NCBI GenBank assembly: GCA_934525675.1
Contig: CAKSZH010000008.1
Span: 35,658-99,657 of the forward strand
Reading direction: 5' to 3'
Length of the DNA: 64,000 bases
Source of the DNA: an uncultured Eubacteriales bacterium
GTDB taxonomy: Bacteria > Bacillota > Clostridia > Oscillospirales > CAG-272
Both the position numbers and the translations under genes were made by a program. Shown here piece after piece: positions 1-7,946 of this stretch (its first letter is position 1; each line of letters begins with the position of its first letter). Below the pieces are notes generated by a model. It ran no database searches, was not told the DNA's origin, and worked only from the letters and a program-made list of their open reading frames with translations.

Positions 1-2
1 AT

Positions 3-479
3 TATTGGAAGCCGCATGACAAGAAAAAACAAGCGGACTTTTTTGACGCGCAGATGGCGTTTGCTGCCGGACTGGGGCTTCCCGTCATCATCCACGACCG
101 CGAGGCGCACGGGGACTGCTTTGAGACCGTGCTCCGGTATCCGCAGGTGCGCGGCGTGTTCCACAGCTACAGCGGAAGCGCGGAAATGGCGCGGGAGCTG
201 ATCCGGCGCGGGTGGTATATCTCCTTTTCCGGGGTTGTGACCTTCAAAAACGCTTCCCGCGTCAGGGAGGTTGCGGCGAGTGTCCCTGCCGACCGGTTGC
301 TCATTGAGACCGACTGCCCGTATCTTGCGCCCCATCCCCACCGCGGGGAAATCAATCATTCGGGTTTGATGCGCTATACTGCGGAGGTGCTCGCCGGGGT
401 GCACGGAATGACGGTCGCGGAACTGGTCGGACGCACCAAAGAGAACGCGGAAACGCTTTTCGGACTACAAGAGAGCTGA
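3..479 (+). CDS. tatD: TatD family metal-dependent hydrolase, C-terminal part
   Basis: The gene enters from the left edge, so only the last 158 residues are visible and the start is missing. The frame is open from base 3 and opens with YWKPHDKKKQADFF, which matches the TatD segment around the conserved YxxxxxxxxQxxxF region. The next landmarks are PVIIHDREAH (metal-binding His and Asp region), GVFHSYSG, then LLIETDCPYLAPHPHRG near the C-terminus, which carries the conserved ETD and the PxP-HRG signature. Proteins of this family are cytosolic, two-metal, TIM-barrel phosphoesterases/DNases. A strong terminator follows about 145 bp downstream, so this is the end of a transcription unit. The family assignment is safe; the exact substrate is not. 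Confidence 0.95.
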   Translation, partial: YWKPHDKKKQADFFDAQMAFAAGLGLPVIIHDREAHGDCFETVLRYPQVRGVFHSYSGSAEMARELIRRGWYISFSGVVTFKNASRVREVAASVPADRLLIETDCPYLAPHPHRGEINHSGLMRYTAEVLAGVHGMTVAELVGRTKENAETLFGLQES

Positions 480-624
480 TTTTCGGGTTGCGGGGGAGCC
501 GACCCGGACACGCCGGAATACTCATTTCCGACGCTCGGAGAATACGCATATGCCGCCGGGATTCAGTTTCCCATCCGGCGGGAAAAGACACATTGCCGGA
601 AGGGATTTCCGCAGCGACAAACAG

Positions 625-670
625 AAAGAAAGCATACGGTTACGGACTGTGACCGGTGCTTTCTTTTTTT
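625..670 (+). terminator. Rho-independent terminator after tatD
   Basis: AAAGAAAGCA and TGCTTTCTTT form a stem with an inner CGGT/ACCG pairing, followed by a T run. It separates tatD from the sigma-F operon. Confidence 0.8.
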
Positions 671-717
671 GCCGTCCTTTCGTAACCGGAGTAAAAAATT
701 TTGACCCGCACGACGGT

Positions 718-747
718 TTGACAAGTTTTGCGCATCAGACGTGATAT
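718..747 (+). promoter_or_regulatory. Possible sigma-A promoter for the spoIIA operon
   Basis: TTGACA (718-723) and TGATAT (742-747) are 18 bp apart, 65 bp upstream of the spoIIAA start. In Bacillus this operon is driven by sigma-H; no good sigma-H match was seen here, so the assignment is by sequence only. Confidence 0.5.
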
Positions 748-811
748 CATGGGAACGAAAACAAGTACAGGAAGCAAATTACAGATTCCGATGACGGAAA
801 GGAAGGAAATT

Positions 812-1156
812 ATGCCATTGACCGGGAACGGCGTGAAAACCGAATTCGGCGATCAGGTACTGACGGTGTATCTGACCGGCGAAATTGACCATCATAACGC
901 GGGAAAGATGCGACTGGAGATTGATGAAGAAATCTGCCGCCGCCGTCCGAAGCGGGTGATTCTGGATCTCGGGTCCATTGATTTTATGGATTCCTCGGGG
1001 CTCGGACTTGTGATGGGCAGATATGCCCTGATCCGCAAAATGAACGGAGATCTGATTCTGCGGAACCCGTCCCAACGGGTGAAAAAAATCTTTGATCTGT
1101 CGGGGCTTGACCGCATGATTCACATGGAATATGACAAGGGAGGCAAAGCAAATTGA
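812..1156 (+). CDS. spoIIAA: Anti-sigma-F factor antagonist SpoIIAA (STAS domain)
   Basis: A 114-residue STAS-domain protein. The hallmark is FMDSSGLG at residues 58-65, whose serine (61 or 62) corresponds to the serine phosphorylated by SpoIIAB; upstream LTGEIDHHNA is the usual nucleotide/partner-binding loop. Unphosphorylated SpoIIAA binds SpoIIAB and frees sigma F in the forespore. The start at 812 was chosen because AAAGGAAGGAA lies just upstream and the family begins near here; the frame is open 84 bases further up but without support. It is followed by spoIIAB with a TTGA stop/start overlap, then sigF, the classic spoIIA order. The identification rests on motif plus gene order and is secure. 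Confidence 0.97.
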   Translation: MPLTGNGVKTEFGDQVLTVYLTGEIDHHNAGKMRLEIDEEICRRRPKRVILDLGSIDFMDSSGLGLVMGRYALIRKMNGDLILRNPSQRVKKIFDLSGLDRMIHMEYDKGGKAN

Positions 1157-1608
1157 AACGCAAGGAAGCATTGGAGAATGAACTGAAACTCGAATTGCCG
1201 TCCCTTTCGGTCAATGAGGGAATCGCGCGGGCAACGGTCGCGGTATTCTGTTCCCAGCTCGATCCGACGGCGACCGAACTGGCGGACATCAAGTGCGCGG
1301 TGTCCGAGGCGGTGACCAACTGTATCGTACACGCATACCGCGGCACGCACGGGAAGATCCATATCAATGTGCGCCTGTACGAGGGCAGACTGATCCGCAT
1401 CCTCATCCGCGACGATGGCTGCGGCATTCCGGACGTAAAGCTGGCACGTCAGCCGCTCTTCACGACCGACGCGGAAAGCGAGCGGAGCGGCATGGGCTTT
1501 ACCGTCATGGAGAGCTTCTGCGACCGGGTACGCGTGACCTCGCGCGTCGGCAAGGGCACCACGGTGATCCTGTACAAAAAACTGGCGGAGAAGTCCTTCG
1601 GGCATTGA
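1153..1608 (+). CDS. spoIIAB: Anti-sigma-F factor / serine kinase SpoIIAB
   Basis: A 151-residue GHKL-type ATPase. The N box is seen in the segment around residues 49-60 (AVSEAVTNCIVHAY, with Glu and Asn for Mg-ATP), the G1 box as DDGCGIPD, and the G2 box as SGMGFTVM. SpoIIAB binds and inhibits sigma F and phosphorylates SpoIIAA on serine. The start is TTG at 1153, overlapping the spoIIAA stop codon by four bases, with AAGGGAGG as ribosome-binding site inside the end of spoIIAA. This suggests translational coupling that would keep antagonist and anti-sigma factor in fixed ratio. The length fits the family (about 145 residues). Confidence 0.97.
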   Translation: MKRKEALENELKLELPSLSVNEGIARATVAVFCSQLDPTATELADIKCAVSEAVTNCIVHAYRGTHGKIHINVRLYEGRLIRILIRDDGCGIPDVKLARQPLFTTDAESERSGMGFTVMESFCDRVRVTSRVGKGTTVILYKKLAEKSFGH

Positions 1609-1650
1609 GTGCGCTTCTACATATCCTGAGGAAAAGGACGGGAGGCGCAT

Positions 1651-2517
1651 ATGACCATGCTTGAAAAAAGGAATACGGGATGTCTGATTCCCATGACGGA
1701 CGACGAAATCGGTGAGGACGCGGAAACGGAATGTCCGGATGCGGAACCGGAACAGGATAACCCCGACGGGGAAAGCCGGGAGGAGTCGGGGAAGGAACGC
1801 ATCGCGCGTAACCGCGAATTGCTTCGTGCCGCGCAGCAAGGGGACGAGGGAGCGACCGAAACGCTGATCACGGAAAACATGGGACTTGTCCGACGGGTCG
1901 CGTCAAGATTTCTTGACAGAGGCACCGAATACGAGGACCTCCTCCAGATCGGCACGCTCGGCATGCTCCGGGCGGTGCGTTCCTTTGACCTCGAACGCGG
2001 GACGGCGTTTTCCACCTACGCGGTTCCGCTCATCATCGGGGAGATCCGCCGCCATTTGCGGGACGACGGGATCATCCGGGTCAGCCGTACCTATAAGCGT
2101 ACCGGTGCGATCCTGATGCGTGAGCGGGCAAAAATCCTGTCGGAGGAAGGCAGGGAACCCGGTATCGCGGAGCTTGCCGCGCGAGCCGGAGTGAGCACCG
2201 AGGACGCGGCAATTGCGCTCGACGCGCTGACCCCCGTGACCATGCTGTCGGAAACCGTGTACGGCGAGGAATCCGGTATGACGCTGGAGAGCACCGTCAC
2301 GGACGGGGAAGAGAACGAAATGGAACGCATCTGCGATCGTGTTGCGCTCTCGCAGGCGATCGGAAAAATGCAGCCGCTCTGGCAGAAGATCGTCCTGCTC
2401 CGGTATTACCGCGATATGACCCAACAAGAGGTCGCGGACAATCTCGGGCTGTCGCAGGTCAAGGTGTCGAGAGAGGAAAAGAAGATCATGGCGTTTCTCC
2501 GCGCCGAGCTTGCATAA
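1651..2517 (+). CDS. sigF: RNA polymerase sigma factor sigma F (SpoIIAC)
   Basis: A 288-residue sigma-70 family protein of the sporulation F/G group. Region 2 spans roughly residues 75-140 (ENMGLVRRVASRF, then EYEDLLQIGTLGMLRAVRSF and GTAFSTYAVPLIIGEIRRHL). Region 3 contains RVSRTYKR, and region 4 at about 230-287 has the helix-turn-helix MTQQEVADNLGLSQVKVSRE. It is about 30 residues longer than Bacillus sigma F because of an acidic N-terminal stretch at residues 17-50. The ATG at 1651 follows GGGAGG. The position directly after spoIIAA-spoIIAB identifies it as sigma F rather than the close relative sigma G. A terminator lies about 100 bp downstream. Confidence 0.95.
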   Translation: MTMLEKRNTGCLIPMTDDEIGEDAETECPDAEPEQDNPDGESREESGKERIARNRELLRAAQQGDEGATETLITENMGLVRRVASRFLDRGTEYEDLLQIGTLGMLRAVRSFDLERGTAFSTYAVPLIIGEIRRHLRDDGIIRVSRTYKRTGAILMRERAKILSEEGREPGIAELAARAGVSTEDAAIALDALTPVTMLSETVYGEESGMTLESTVTDGEENEMERICDRVALSQAIGKMQPLWQKIVLLRYYRDMTQQEVADNLGLSQVKVSREEKKIMAFLRAELA

Positions 2518-2618
2518 GGCGGGCGTCTGGAACGATCCGGACCGGGTACCGGCGACGCTTGCCCGGCAGGCGGGGACAAGGTTCGGCGGCGCCGGAAACG
2601 GTGGAAGACAGATTCAAA

Positions 2619-2663
2619 AAAGAAGGCATCCAACCAAAGCGGGCGGTTGGATGCTTTCTTTTG
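2619..2663 (+). terminator. Terminator of the spoIIA operon
   Basis: GGCATCCAACC pairs with GGTTGGATGC, with adjoining A and T tracts (AAAAAAGAA / TTTCTTTT). It lies about 100 bp after the sigF stop. The rest of 2518-2925 has no gene; it holds two further GC-rich hairpins (around 2825-2845 and 2900-2925) and a dispersed repeat. Confidence 0.8.
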
Positions 2664-2871
2664 ATAATCCCGTATCCGGTGTGTTGCCCGGAAATACTGT
2701 TCTGCGCGGGGACGTTCCCGGAAGGTTCCGCGCCGCCCCCGGCGACTTCCGCCCGCGCTTTCCGGCTCTCCGCCCGGCGAAAACCAAAGAATCCCGCAAT
2801 TCCCGAGCCGCAATCGCGGACTTCCGCCGCCCGGCGGCTTTTTTCGTTGTCCGTGTACATCGCCGCGCGCC

Positions 2872-2899
2872 CCGCCGCCGGATCCCCGCTTTGCGGGTG
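2872..2899. repeat. Dispersed 28-bp repeat, copy 1
   Basis: CCGCCGCCGGATCCCCGCTT followed by TGCGGGTG. The same 28 bp occurs in reverse orientation at 49642-49669 with one mismatch, and its central GCGGGATCCGGCGGCG core recurs at 52793-52808. It contains a small CCCGC/GCGGG hairpin. All copies are intergenic. Confidence 0.6.
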
Positions 2900-2925
2900 A
2901 CCGCCGCCCCGCGGGGCGCTTTTTG

Positions 2926-4344
2926 TCAGTCAAACTCCAACAGATCAAACAGCTTGTAAATATCCCCCGCGCCCATTACGATCAGTCCGTCGCCCGGACG
3001 CAATTCCCGGTTCAGATACCCGGCAATCCGGGAAAGATCCCCCGGCGCCCCGGCAAAGATACGCCCCTCCTTTTCGTTGATCGCATCTGCAAGCTTTTCC
3101 GGCGTCACGCCGAGCGTGTCCGTCTCCCGCGCCGCGTAGATCGGCGCAATCAGAAGATGGGTGCAGGGAGAAAAGGCGGTCAGAAATTCGTTCCACAGCC
3201 CCCTCGTCCGGCTGTATGTGTGCGATTGAAATACGCAGAAGAGCCGCTCAAACCCCATTTCTCCCGCGCCTCTGAGTGTGGCGCGCACCTCGGTCGGGTG
3301 ATGCCCGTAGTCATCGTATACGTCCGCGCCGTGCAGAGTCCCCTTGTGCTCCATGCGGCGGAGCGCCCCCGGAAAGGCGGAAAGTCCTGCCCCGATCTTC
3401 TCGGAAGAGATGCGGCAGAGATCACACGCCGCTGCCGCGGCAAGCGCGTTCAGAATCTGAAATTCTCCCGGCACGCGGAGCGTGACATGGCAGAAAAAGC
3501 TCCCGCTTTTCAGAATGTCAAACGTCGCCCGCCCGCGCTCCATTGTCAGATTCCCGGCGGTGTAGTCCGCGCCCTCCGTCCGTCCGAAGGTCACAAGGTG
3601 CCCGCGGTATCCCGATACGGCGGACATGACGTTTTTGTCGTCCGCGTTCACGACCGCAAAGCCGTCCTCGCCCGTCAGGGACGCAAACCGCCCGAAGGAG
3701 GTGCGGATCTGCTCCATATCGTGAAAATAGTCCACGTGATCCATTTCAATGTTGAGAAGCACGGCGATGTTCGGGGAAAAATCGAGAAACGAATCCATGT
3801 ACTCGCAGGCTTCAAACAGAAAATCCTCTCCGTCTCCGATGCGGGTGGACCCGTCCATTGCCCGCATTTCCGCGCCGGAAAGCACCGTCGGATCGACGCC
3901 CGCGTCCATGAGAATTTCCGCGCACATGGAGGTGGTACTGCTCTTGCCGTGCATTCCGGAAATACCGATCCGCCGGGGGTACGCGGACATGAGATACCCC
4001 ATGTAATCCGCACGGGAAAGCACCGGAAGCCCCCGCCGGAGGGCTTCCAGATACTCCGGATTGTCGTTTTGAATGGCAACGGTGTAGACTACCGCGTCGG
4101 CGTGTACCTCGTCGAGGTGCGACGCGTCGTGCGTGTCAAAGACCCGGATGCCGGCGGCACGCAGATGTTCGGTCAGCGCGGTCATCTGGCGGTCGGAGCC
4201 GCTGACGGCAAAGCCCCGCTTTTTGGTCAGCAGAGCAAGCGACGAGACGTTGATCCCGCCGATCCCGATGAAATAAAACGAACGGCAGCCCGCAAGCATA
4301 CGCCCGGCTTTCGCCGCGCCGTAATGAGTGTTCGGAACAGACAT
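2926..4344 (-). CDS. murC: UDP-N-acetylmuramate--L-alanine ligase MurC
   Basis: A 472-residue Mur ligase that adds L-alanine to UDP-MurNAc in the cytosol, the first peptide step of peptidoglycan synthesis. FYFIGIGGINVSSLA at residues 23-37 is the N-terminal UDP-binding glycine-rich loop; GMHGKSSTT at 130-138 is the ATP-binding P-loop; later come EACEYMDSFL, NIEMDHVDYF and DDYGHHPTEV, all typical of MurC. The P-loop differs from the usual GTHGKTTTT (Met and Ser replacements). The start at 4344 was chosen because AAAGGGAG precedes it; the frame is open further upstream but the extension is not family-like. It stands alone on the minus strand, convergent with sigF, and no other mur gene is in the window. 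Confidence 0.95.
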   Translation of the reverse strand: MSVPNTHYGAAKAGRMLAGCRSFYFIGIGGINVSSLALLTKKRGFAVSGSDRQMTALTEHLRAAGIRVFDTHDASHLDEVHADAVVYTVAIQNDNPEYLEALRRGLPVLSRADYMGYLMSAYPRRIGISGMHGKSSTTSMCAEILMDAGVDPTVLSGAEMRAMDGSTRIGDGEDFLFEACEYMDSFLDFSPNIAVLLNIEMDHVDYFHDMEQIRTSFGRFASLTGEDGFAVVNADDKNVMSAVSGYRGHLVTFGRTEGADYTAGNLTMERGRATFDILKSGSFFCHVTLRVPGEFQILNALAAAAACDLCRISSEKIGAGLSAFPGALRRMEHKGTLHGADVYDDYGHHPTEVRATLRGAGEMGFERLFCVFQSHTYSRTRGLWNEFLTAFSPCTHLLIAPIYAARETDTLGVTPEKLADAINEKEGRIFAGAPGDLSRIAGYLNRELRPGDGLIVMGAGDIYKLFDLLEFD

Positions 4345-4633
4345 GATAAACTCCCTTTTTGAGTGAATTTCAGAATATTGTTGTCGGGTGCCGGGAATTC
4401 CGCGGCAGATGTCAGACGGCTTTGCCGACTTTCTTGCCCCGGCCCGGAACGTCCGGTGGGTCTGCGGATGGTGGGGCTTTTTTGTCGGAAACACTGTCCC
4501 GGCTTGCCCTCTCCGGGGACCGATACGGGATTATCCCCGCCTGCCGCTGTACTTTCGCCCGTTTTCTGGGCGGAAAATCTTTCGCGGATGTCACCCGGCT
4601 TTCCCGAATCTTCACAAAAAAACCTCTTTGCCG
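4345..4633. other. Intergenic stretch between divergent murC and spoVG
   Basis: No gene is supported here. Several overlapping short frames exist but none has a ribosome-binding site or a recognisable motif. The right end merges into the spoVG promoter. Confidence 0.5.
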
Positions 4634-4664
4634 TTGAATAATTATCACAATACGCCTTTATACT
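4634..4664 (+). promoter_or_regulatory. Probable spoVG promoter
   Basis: TATACT at 4659-4664 is a good sigma-A -10; TTGAAT at 4634-4639 is a possible -35 although the 19-bp spacing is long. GTTGAATAA (4633-4641) also fits the sigma-H -10 pattern known for Bacillus spoVG, but no matching sigma-H -35 was found. Confidence 0.4.
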
Positions 4665-4729
4665 GTAGATAAAGAAACCCCGTCCACAGATTATGCCATG
4701 GCATTTGACACATGAAGGAGGAATAAAAA

Positions 4730-5074
4730 ATGCAGATCACAGACGTCAAGGTGAGAAAATTGTTTGATGAAGGCCCCATGAGAGCCATCGTTTCGGTTAC
4801 GTTTGACAACCAGTTGGCAGTGCATGACATCAAGGTCATTCACGCACGGGAAAAATATTTCATCGTTATGCCGAGCCGCAAGAATCAGGACGATACCTAC
4901 CGCGATATCGTACACCCGATCAACGCGCAGTTCCGTTCGGTTCTGGAAACCGCGGTAATCGACGCGTATGACCGTGCCGTGGAAGCGGCAAAGGTTGCCG
5001 AGACAGCTGCCGAAACAGAGGGAGCAAGCGCCGAAACCGCCGAAACGGCAGTTCCGGACACGACGACCGTCTGA
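4730..5074 (+). CDS. spoVG: Septation/sporulation regulator SpoVG
   Basis: A 114-residue protein beginning MQITDVKVRKL and containing MRAIVSVTFDNQLAVHDIKV, FIVMPSRK and DIVHPINAQFR, which is the SpoVG core end to end. SpoVG is a small site-specific nucleic-acid-binding protein affecting septation and sporulation genes. The family core ends near residue 85; the last 30 residues are an Ala/Glu/Thr-rich tail that is poorly conserved in the family. GAAGGAGGAA lies eight bases before the ATG. It is monocistronic, with a strong terminator about 160 bp downstream. Confidence 0.97.
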   Translation: MQITDVKVRKLFDEGPMRAIVSVTFDNQLAVHDIKVIHAREKYFIVMPSRKNQDDTYRDIVHPINAQFRSVLETAVIDAYDRAVEAAKVAETAAETEGASAETAETAVPDTTTV

Positions 5075-5233
5075 CGGAAGTCCGTTCGGATACGGCGGAT
5101 CGGGACGGTATCCGGGCTAAACGATTCCGGAGAGCGCCGATCATTCAGAAGAACACAACGACCGGTGGGGGGAAGAACACCGGAATAAACCGAGAGGCAT
5201 CGGGTGACCGATGCCCGACACAAAGGGAGAGGG

Positions 5234-5264
5234 GTTGCCGCACGGTTGTGCGGCAACTTTTTTT
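5234..5264 (+). terminator. Terminator after spoVG
   Basis: GTTGCCGCAC-ggtt-GTGCGGCAAC, a perfect 10-bp stem, is followed by TTTTTTTC. The remainder of 5075-5424 carries no supported gene. Confidence 0.9.
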
Positions 5265-5424
5265 CTGTGGTTCTGCTGTGCGGCGCTTCGGGTGACCGGG
5301 GTATCGCTGTTTTTGCACACGACGCTTTGGATTTTTGAAGGCGCAATTGCTTTTTGCACAGCACCGGGCTTTCCGGGGAACCGCCTTTGTTTGCCAAGCC
5401 GTGTTTCCGTTTCCGCTCCGCCAA

Positions 5425-5928
5425 TCAGAGCGAGCCGTGGCTGAGATGCGGCACGCCGTCCCGGACGGTCAGCACCGCGAAGCCGTTCCCGTACCCGATA
5501 CTGCCGGGATTGAGTACATAGAGCGGACGCGGGAGCGTGACCCCGCCGACTGTTTCCCCCTTGTCGATCGTTTCGTAAAACGTCTCGTGCGTATGCCCGA
5601 ACAGCAGCACGTCCGCCCCCTCCCGCGCTGCATGCGCAATTGCCGCGCCGGGACCGGATTTGACGCCGTACAGGTGCCCGTGCAGAAGCAGAACGCGTAC
5701 CCCCTCGACGGTGACCAGCCGCTCTTGGGGGCTGGTATCGCCAGGCGAAAGAAATCCGTCGCAGTTGCCCGAAACGGCATAAAGCGGGATACCCCCGACC
5801 GCGTCCTTTGCGTCGGCAACGCCGTCGCCGAGGAAAAACACGCCGCGCGGGCGGGAAATCTGGCGGGACAGCACCTCGCGGATTTTTTCGGGGTGCCGGT
5901 GAGAATCGGAAAAAATCAGATAATCCAT
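5425..5928 (-). CDS. YfcE-type metallophosphoesterase
   Basis: A 167-residue calcineurin-like phosphodiesterase of the YfcE/MJ0936 group. All metal-site motifs are present in order: FSDSHRH near residue 6, FLGDGVADA (the family GD motif), VSGNCDG, LLLHGHLYG and FGHTHE, with NPGS near the C-terminus. Members hydrolyse phosphodiesters using Mn or a similar metal; the natural substrate is unknown. GGGGGG just ahead of the ATG is a usable ribosome-binding site and a good sigma-A promoter lies 30-60 bp upstream. It is a single gene facing away from the 6.1-kb cluster. Confidence 0.9.
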   Translation of the reverse strand: MDYLIFSDSHRHPEKIREVLSRQISRPRGVFFLGDGVADAKDAVGGIPLYAVSGNCDGFLSPGDTSPQERLVTVEGVRVLLLHGHLYGVKSGPGAAIAHAAREGADVLLFGHTHETFYETIDKGETVGGVTLPRPLYVLNPGSIGYGNGFAVLTVRDGVPHLSHGSL

Positions 5929-5960
5929 AAAGCCCCCCGGTCAGAAAAGATGGTACTGAC

Positions 5961-5989
5961 AGTATAGCATGATTGTGTGCGGAATGCAA
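5961..5989 (-). promoter_or_regulatory. Sigma-A promoter for the YfcE-type gene
   Basis: Read on the minus strand, TTGCAT and TATACT are separated by 17 bp. Confidence 0.65.
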
Positions 5990-6014
5990 GGGAAGCGGGG
6001 AAAATCCACGTGCG

Positions 6015-6042
6015 AACCGCAAAGAGCGGGCGGTCATATACT
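6015..6042 (+). promoter_or_regulatory. Sigma-K-like promoter candidate
   Basis: AACC (6015-6018), 16 bp, then CATATACT (6035-6042). This fits the mother-cell sigma-K pattern mACm-N16-CATAnnnT. No sigma-A promoter of similar quality was found ahead of the 6105-7789 cluster. Short motifs like this occur by chance, so it is a hint only. Confidence 0.35.
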
Positions 6043-6104
6043 GGCATGAAAGCCGGAACGGGGACGGATGACGGATCCCTTTACCGAGCGCGGAGGAGGA
6101 GCAC

Positions 6105-6368
6105 ATGAAGCTTGACAAACGGGCACTGGAGAGGCTGCTTGCCCTGTCGGACGATCAGTTTATGCAGGTGGTGGAGAAGCTGGCGGCGGAGTCGGGGATC
6201 AATCTCAGTGCGATGAACATCGGAAAGGGAGACCTTGCGCGCCTGCGGGCGGCGCTTCACGGCGCGGACGATGAGGATGTGGAACGCATGAAGCGGCAGT
6301 TTGGGCAGTTTGGAAAGAACGGCAGAAATCCGGTGGGTGGGAACTCCGCAAACGGAGGGACGGACTGA
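6105..6368 (+). CDS. Small unknown protein, first gene of a three-gene cluster
   Basis: 87 residues, family not recognised. The first 55 residues look like a compact helical domain (ALERLLALSDDQFMQVVEKL and DLARLRAALHGAD), and the last 25 are Gly/Asn/Gly-rich and probably disordered. GGAGGAGG precedes the ATG. Its stop overlaps the start of the next gene by one base (TGATG), so the two are translationally coupled. With its neighbours it forms an operon behind a sigma-K-like promoter, which would suggest a late sporulation role; that is inference. No signal peptide or membrane segment is seen. Confidence 0.75.
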   Translation: MKLDKRALERLLALSDDQFMQVVEKLAAESGINLSAMNIGKGDLARLRAALHGADDEDVERMKRQFGQFGKNGRNPVGGNSANGGTD

Positions 6369-6961
6369 TGGAGCCGGGAGATTCCCGCCTGACGGATACG
6401 CTGTCCATGCTGATGGCGCACCCGGAAATGCTCCGGGGCTTTGCTTCGCTCATCGGCGGGATGGGTGCGGGCGGGAAAAACGGTGACAGCGGGATATCCG
6501 ACACCGGGCGACAACCGACGGCAGGCGACAGGAAACCCGGCGTCGGCGGTACGGGCGGTGATTCCGGCGCGGAATCATCCGGCACCGGCGACCGGCAGTC
6601 GTCCCGTGACAGGCTGTCGGAGATCATTGATTCGGTGGTGGCAGAGGGGAGTGCGGCGTCCGCCGGGGATCGGGAAACCTTCTCCGCCGATGCGGGAGCC
6701 GGTGAAACCGGCGGGTACGGCAGGGAGTCAGCCGGAGGAGCCGGTGCGGACGGCGCAAGCGTTGCGGCAGGGGGGGTCTCCGGGGGAAACTCCAGTGGGA
6801 AACGGCAGTTCCGGCTTCCCGGCGACAAGCGGCTGACGCTTCTGGTCGCGCTCAAGCCTTACTTATCCCCGCGCCGTGCCGCGGCGGTGGACAGCATGGT
6901 GCGCTTCGGCAAGATCGGCGAACTTCTGGAAGGGTTTCTGCCCGGAAACGGAGGAAAATGA
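6368..6961 (+). CDS. Unknown protein with glycine-rich centre, second gene of cluster
   Basis: 197 residues. It has a short N-terminal helical segment (RLTDTLSMLMAHPEMLRGFA), a long Gly/Ser/Asp-rich low-complexity middle (about residues 30-145), and a C-terminal domain rich in basic and hydrophobic residues (LTLLVALKPYLSPRRAAAVD, then MVRFGKIGELLEGFLPG). The C-terminal pattern of two amphipathic helices resembles small clostridial proteins of unknown function. Start and stop are tightly coupled to both neighbours: one-base overlap upstream and ATG directly after the stop downstream. Function unknown. Confidence 0.75.
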   Translation: MEPGDSRLTDTLSMLMAHPEMLRGFASLIGGMGAGGKNGDSGISDTGRQPTAGDRKPGVGGTGGDSGAESSGTGDRQSSRDRLSEIIDSVVAEGSAASAGDRETFSADAGAGETGGYGRESAGGAGADGASVAAGGVSGGNSSGKRQFRLPGDKRLTLLVALKPYLSPRRAAAVDSMVRFGKIGELLEGFLPGNGGK

Positions 6962-7789
6962 ATGTATTACCGGACTCCTGATGACAGACGGCGTGTGCGG
7001 TATCCGTCGGACGACGTGGCGGTGCCGGAGAATTACGGCGGAAACGTGTTCCACACGAGCGGCGGGAAGACGACTTTCTCACCGCTGGAGGAGCAGGTGA
7101 CCCCGGCGGACATTTCCCCCGGGGAGGCGGAACGGGCGGACGGCATGGGCAGTCCCCCGGCAGGGCCGGATGGGCGTACCGACGGATCGGACGGCACGGG
7201 CAGCGGTTCCGACAACCGCAACATGGGTACTTCCGGGGCGGAAAGAGCGACCGGGCAGTATGACATGGGGCAGGGCAACGGGTTTACGGATGGACCCGGG
7301 GGCGACCGCGGGATGTGGCAATCCGGCGGGGGGGCCGATGAGGCGGATTCTTATGGCGCAGATTACGGGGAAAACCGGAGTTTCCCGGGTTCCGGAGCGG
7401 AGCCGTGGGGCGCGGGGCGGGCGGCGGAAGGGGCGCGTGAGCGCGGCGGAAGTCGCCCGACGGCGGCACACGGCGATGGGGGGAGCGGGGCATGGGAAGC
7501 CCCGGGGTTCGGTTACGACGCGCCGGGACAATCTGGTTCCGGATACACGGACCCGGGAGACAGCGGAACTTCCCGTAAGGGCGTGGATTGCACGGAGAAC
7601 GGGGACGCGATTGCGGGAGAGCCTCTGCCGCGTTCCTTGCCGAAAACACCGGGGTTTCTGGAGCATTTTTCGCTTCCCCACGCGCTCGGTTCCGAGGAGC
7701 TGCTTCTGCTCGGGCTGATGTACCTGACGGCACAGAAGCCGGGCGACGACCTGTGGATTTACCTGTTGGTACTCCTGTTCTGCGGATGA
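6962..7789 (+). CDS. Unknown low-complexity protein with hydrophobic C-terminus, third gene of cluster
   Basis: 275 residues. The N-terminus is Tyr/Arg-rich (MYYRTPDDRRRVRYPSDDVA), the central 170 residues are dominated by Gly, Ala, Ser, Asp and Pro, and the end is a conserved-looking hydrophobic module with EELLLLGLMYLTAQKPGDDL then WIYLLVLLFCG. That acidic-plus-leucine C-terminal module recurs in small spore-former proteins, but I cannot name a family. CGGAGGAAAATGA precedes the ATG. The composition (Gly-rich, Tyr-rich ends) would suit a spore-coat or surface structural protein; this is inference. Confidence 0.75.
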   Translation: MYYRTPDDRRRVRYPSDDVAVPENYGGNVFHTSGGKTTFSPLEEQVTPADISPGEAERADGMGSPPAGPDGRTDGSDGTGSGSDNRNMGTSGAERATGQYDMGQGNGFTDGPGGDRGMWQSGGGADEADSYGADYGENRSFPGSGAEPWGAGRAAEGARERGGSRPTAAHGDGGSGAWEAPGFGYDAPGQSGSGYTDPGDSGTSRKGVDCTENGDAIAGEPLPRSLPKTPGFLEHFSLPHALGSEELLLLGLMYLTAQKPGDDLWIYLLVLLFCG

Positions 7790-7840
7790 ATGCTTCCCGG
7801 GTACGTGTTCCGTACATGATCCGGTATTCTCACATACAAA

Positions 7841-7881
7841 GCCCCCCGGCGGACCGTCAGGTCCGCCGGGGGGCGTGTTTC
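7841..7881. terminator. Strong hairpin between convergent genes
   Basis: CCCCCCGGCGGACC and GGTCCGCCGGGGGG form a perfect 14-bp stem (15 with the outer G-C) with a 4-base loop. The T tract is weak (CGTGTTT). It sits between the 6105-7789 cluster and the converging 7947 gene and could serve either side. Confidence 0.6.
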
Positions 7882-7946
7882 AATCTATGCTGTCCGGGTG
7901 GCTTTCTGTCTTTATACAGCCCCGTTGGAATCCGGTAATCCGGAAA

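Noticed and set aside
480..811. Short open frame 550-744 between tatD and spoIIAA
   Set aside because: It spans the tatD terminator and the spoIIA promoter and has no coding features.
2923..4362. A 479-codon open frame on the plus strand opposite murC
   Set aside because: The minus-strand frame contains the whole MurC protein with its motifs; the plus-strand frame has none.
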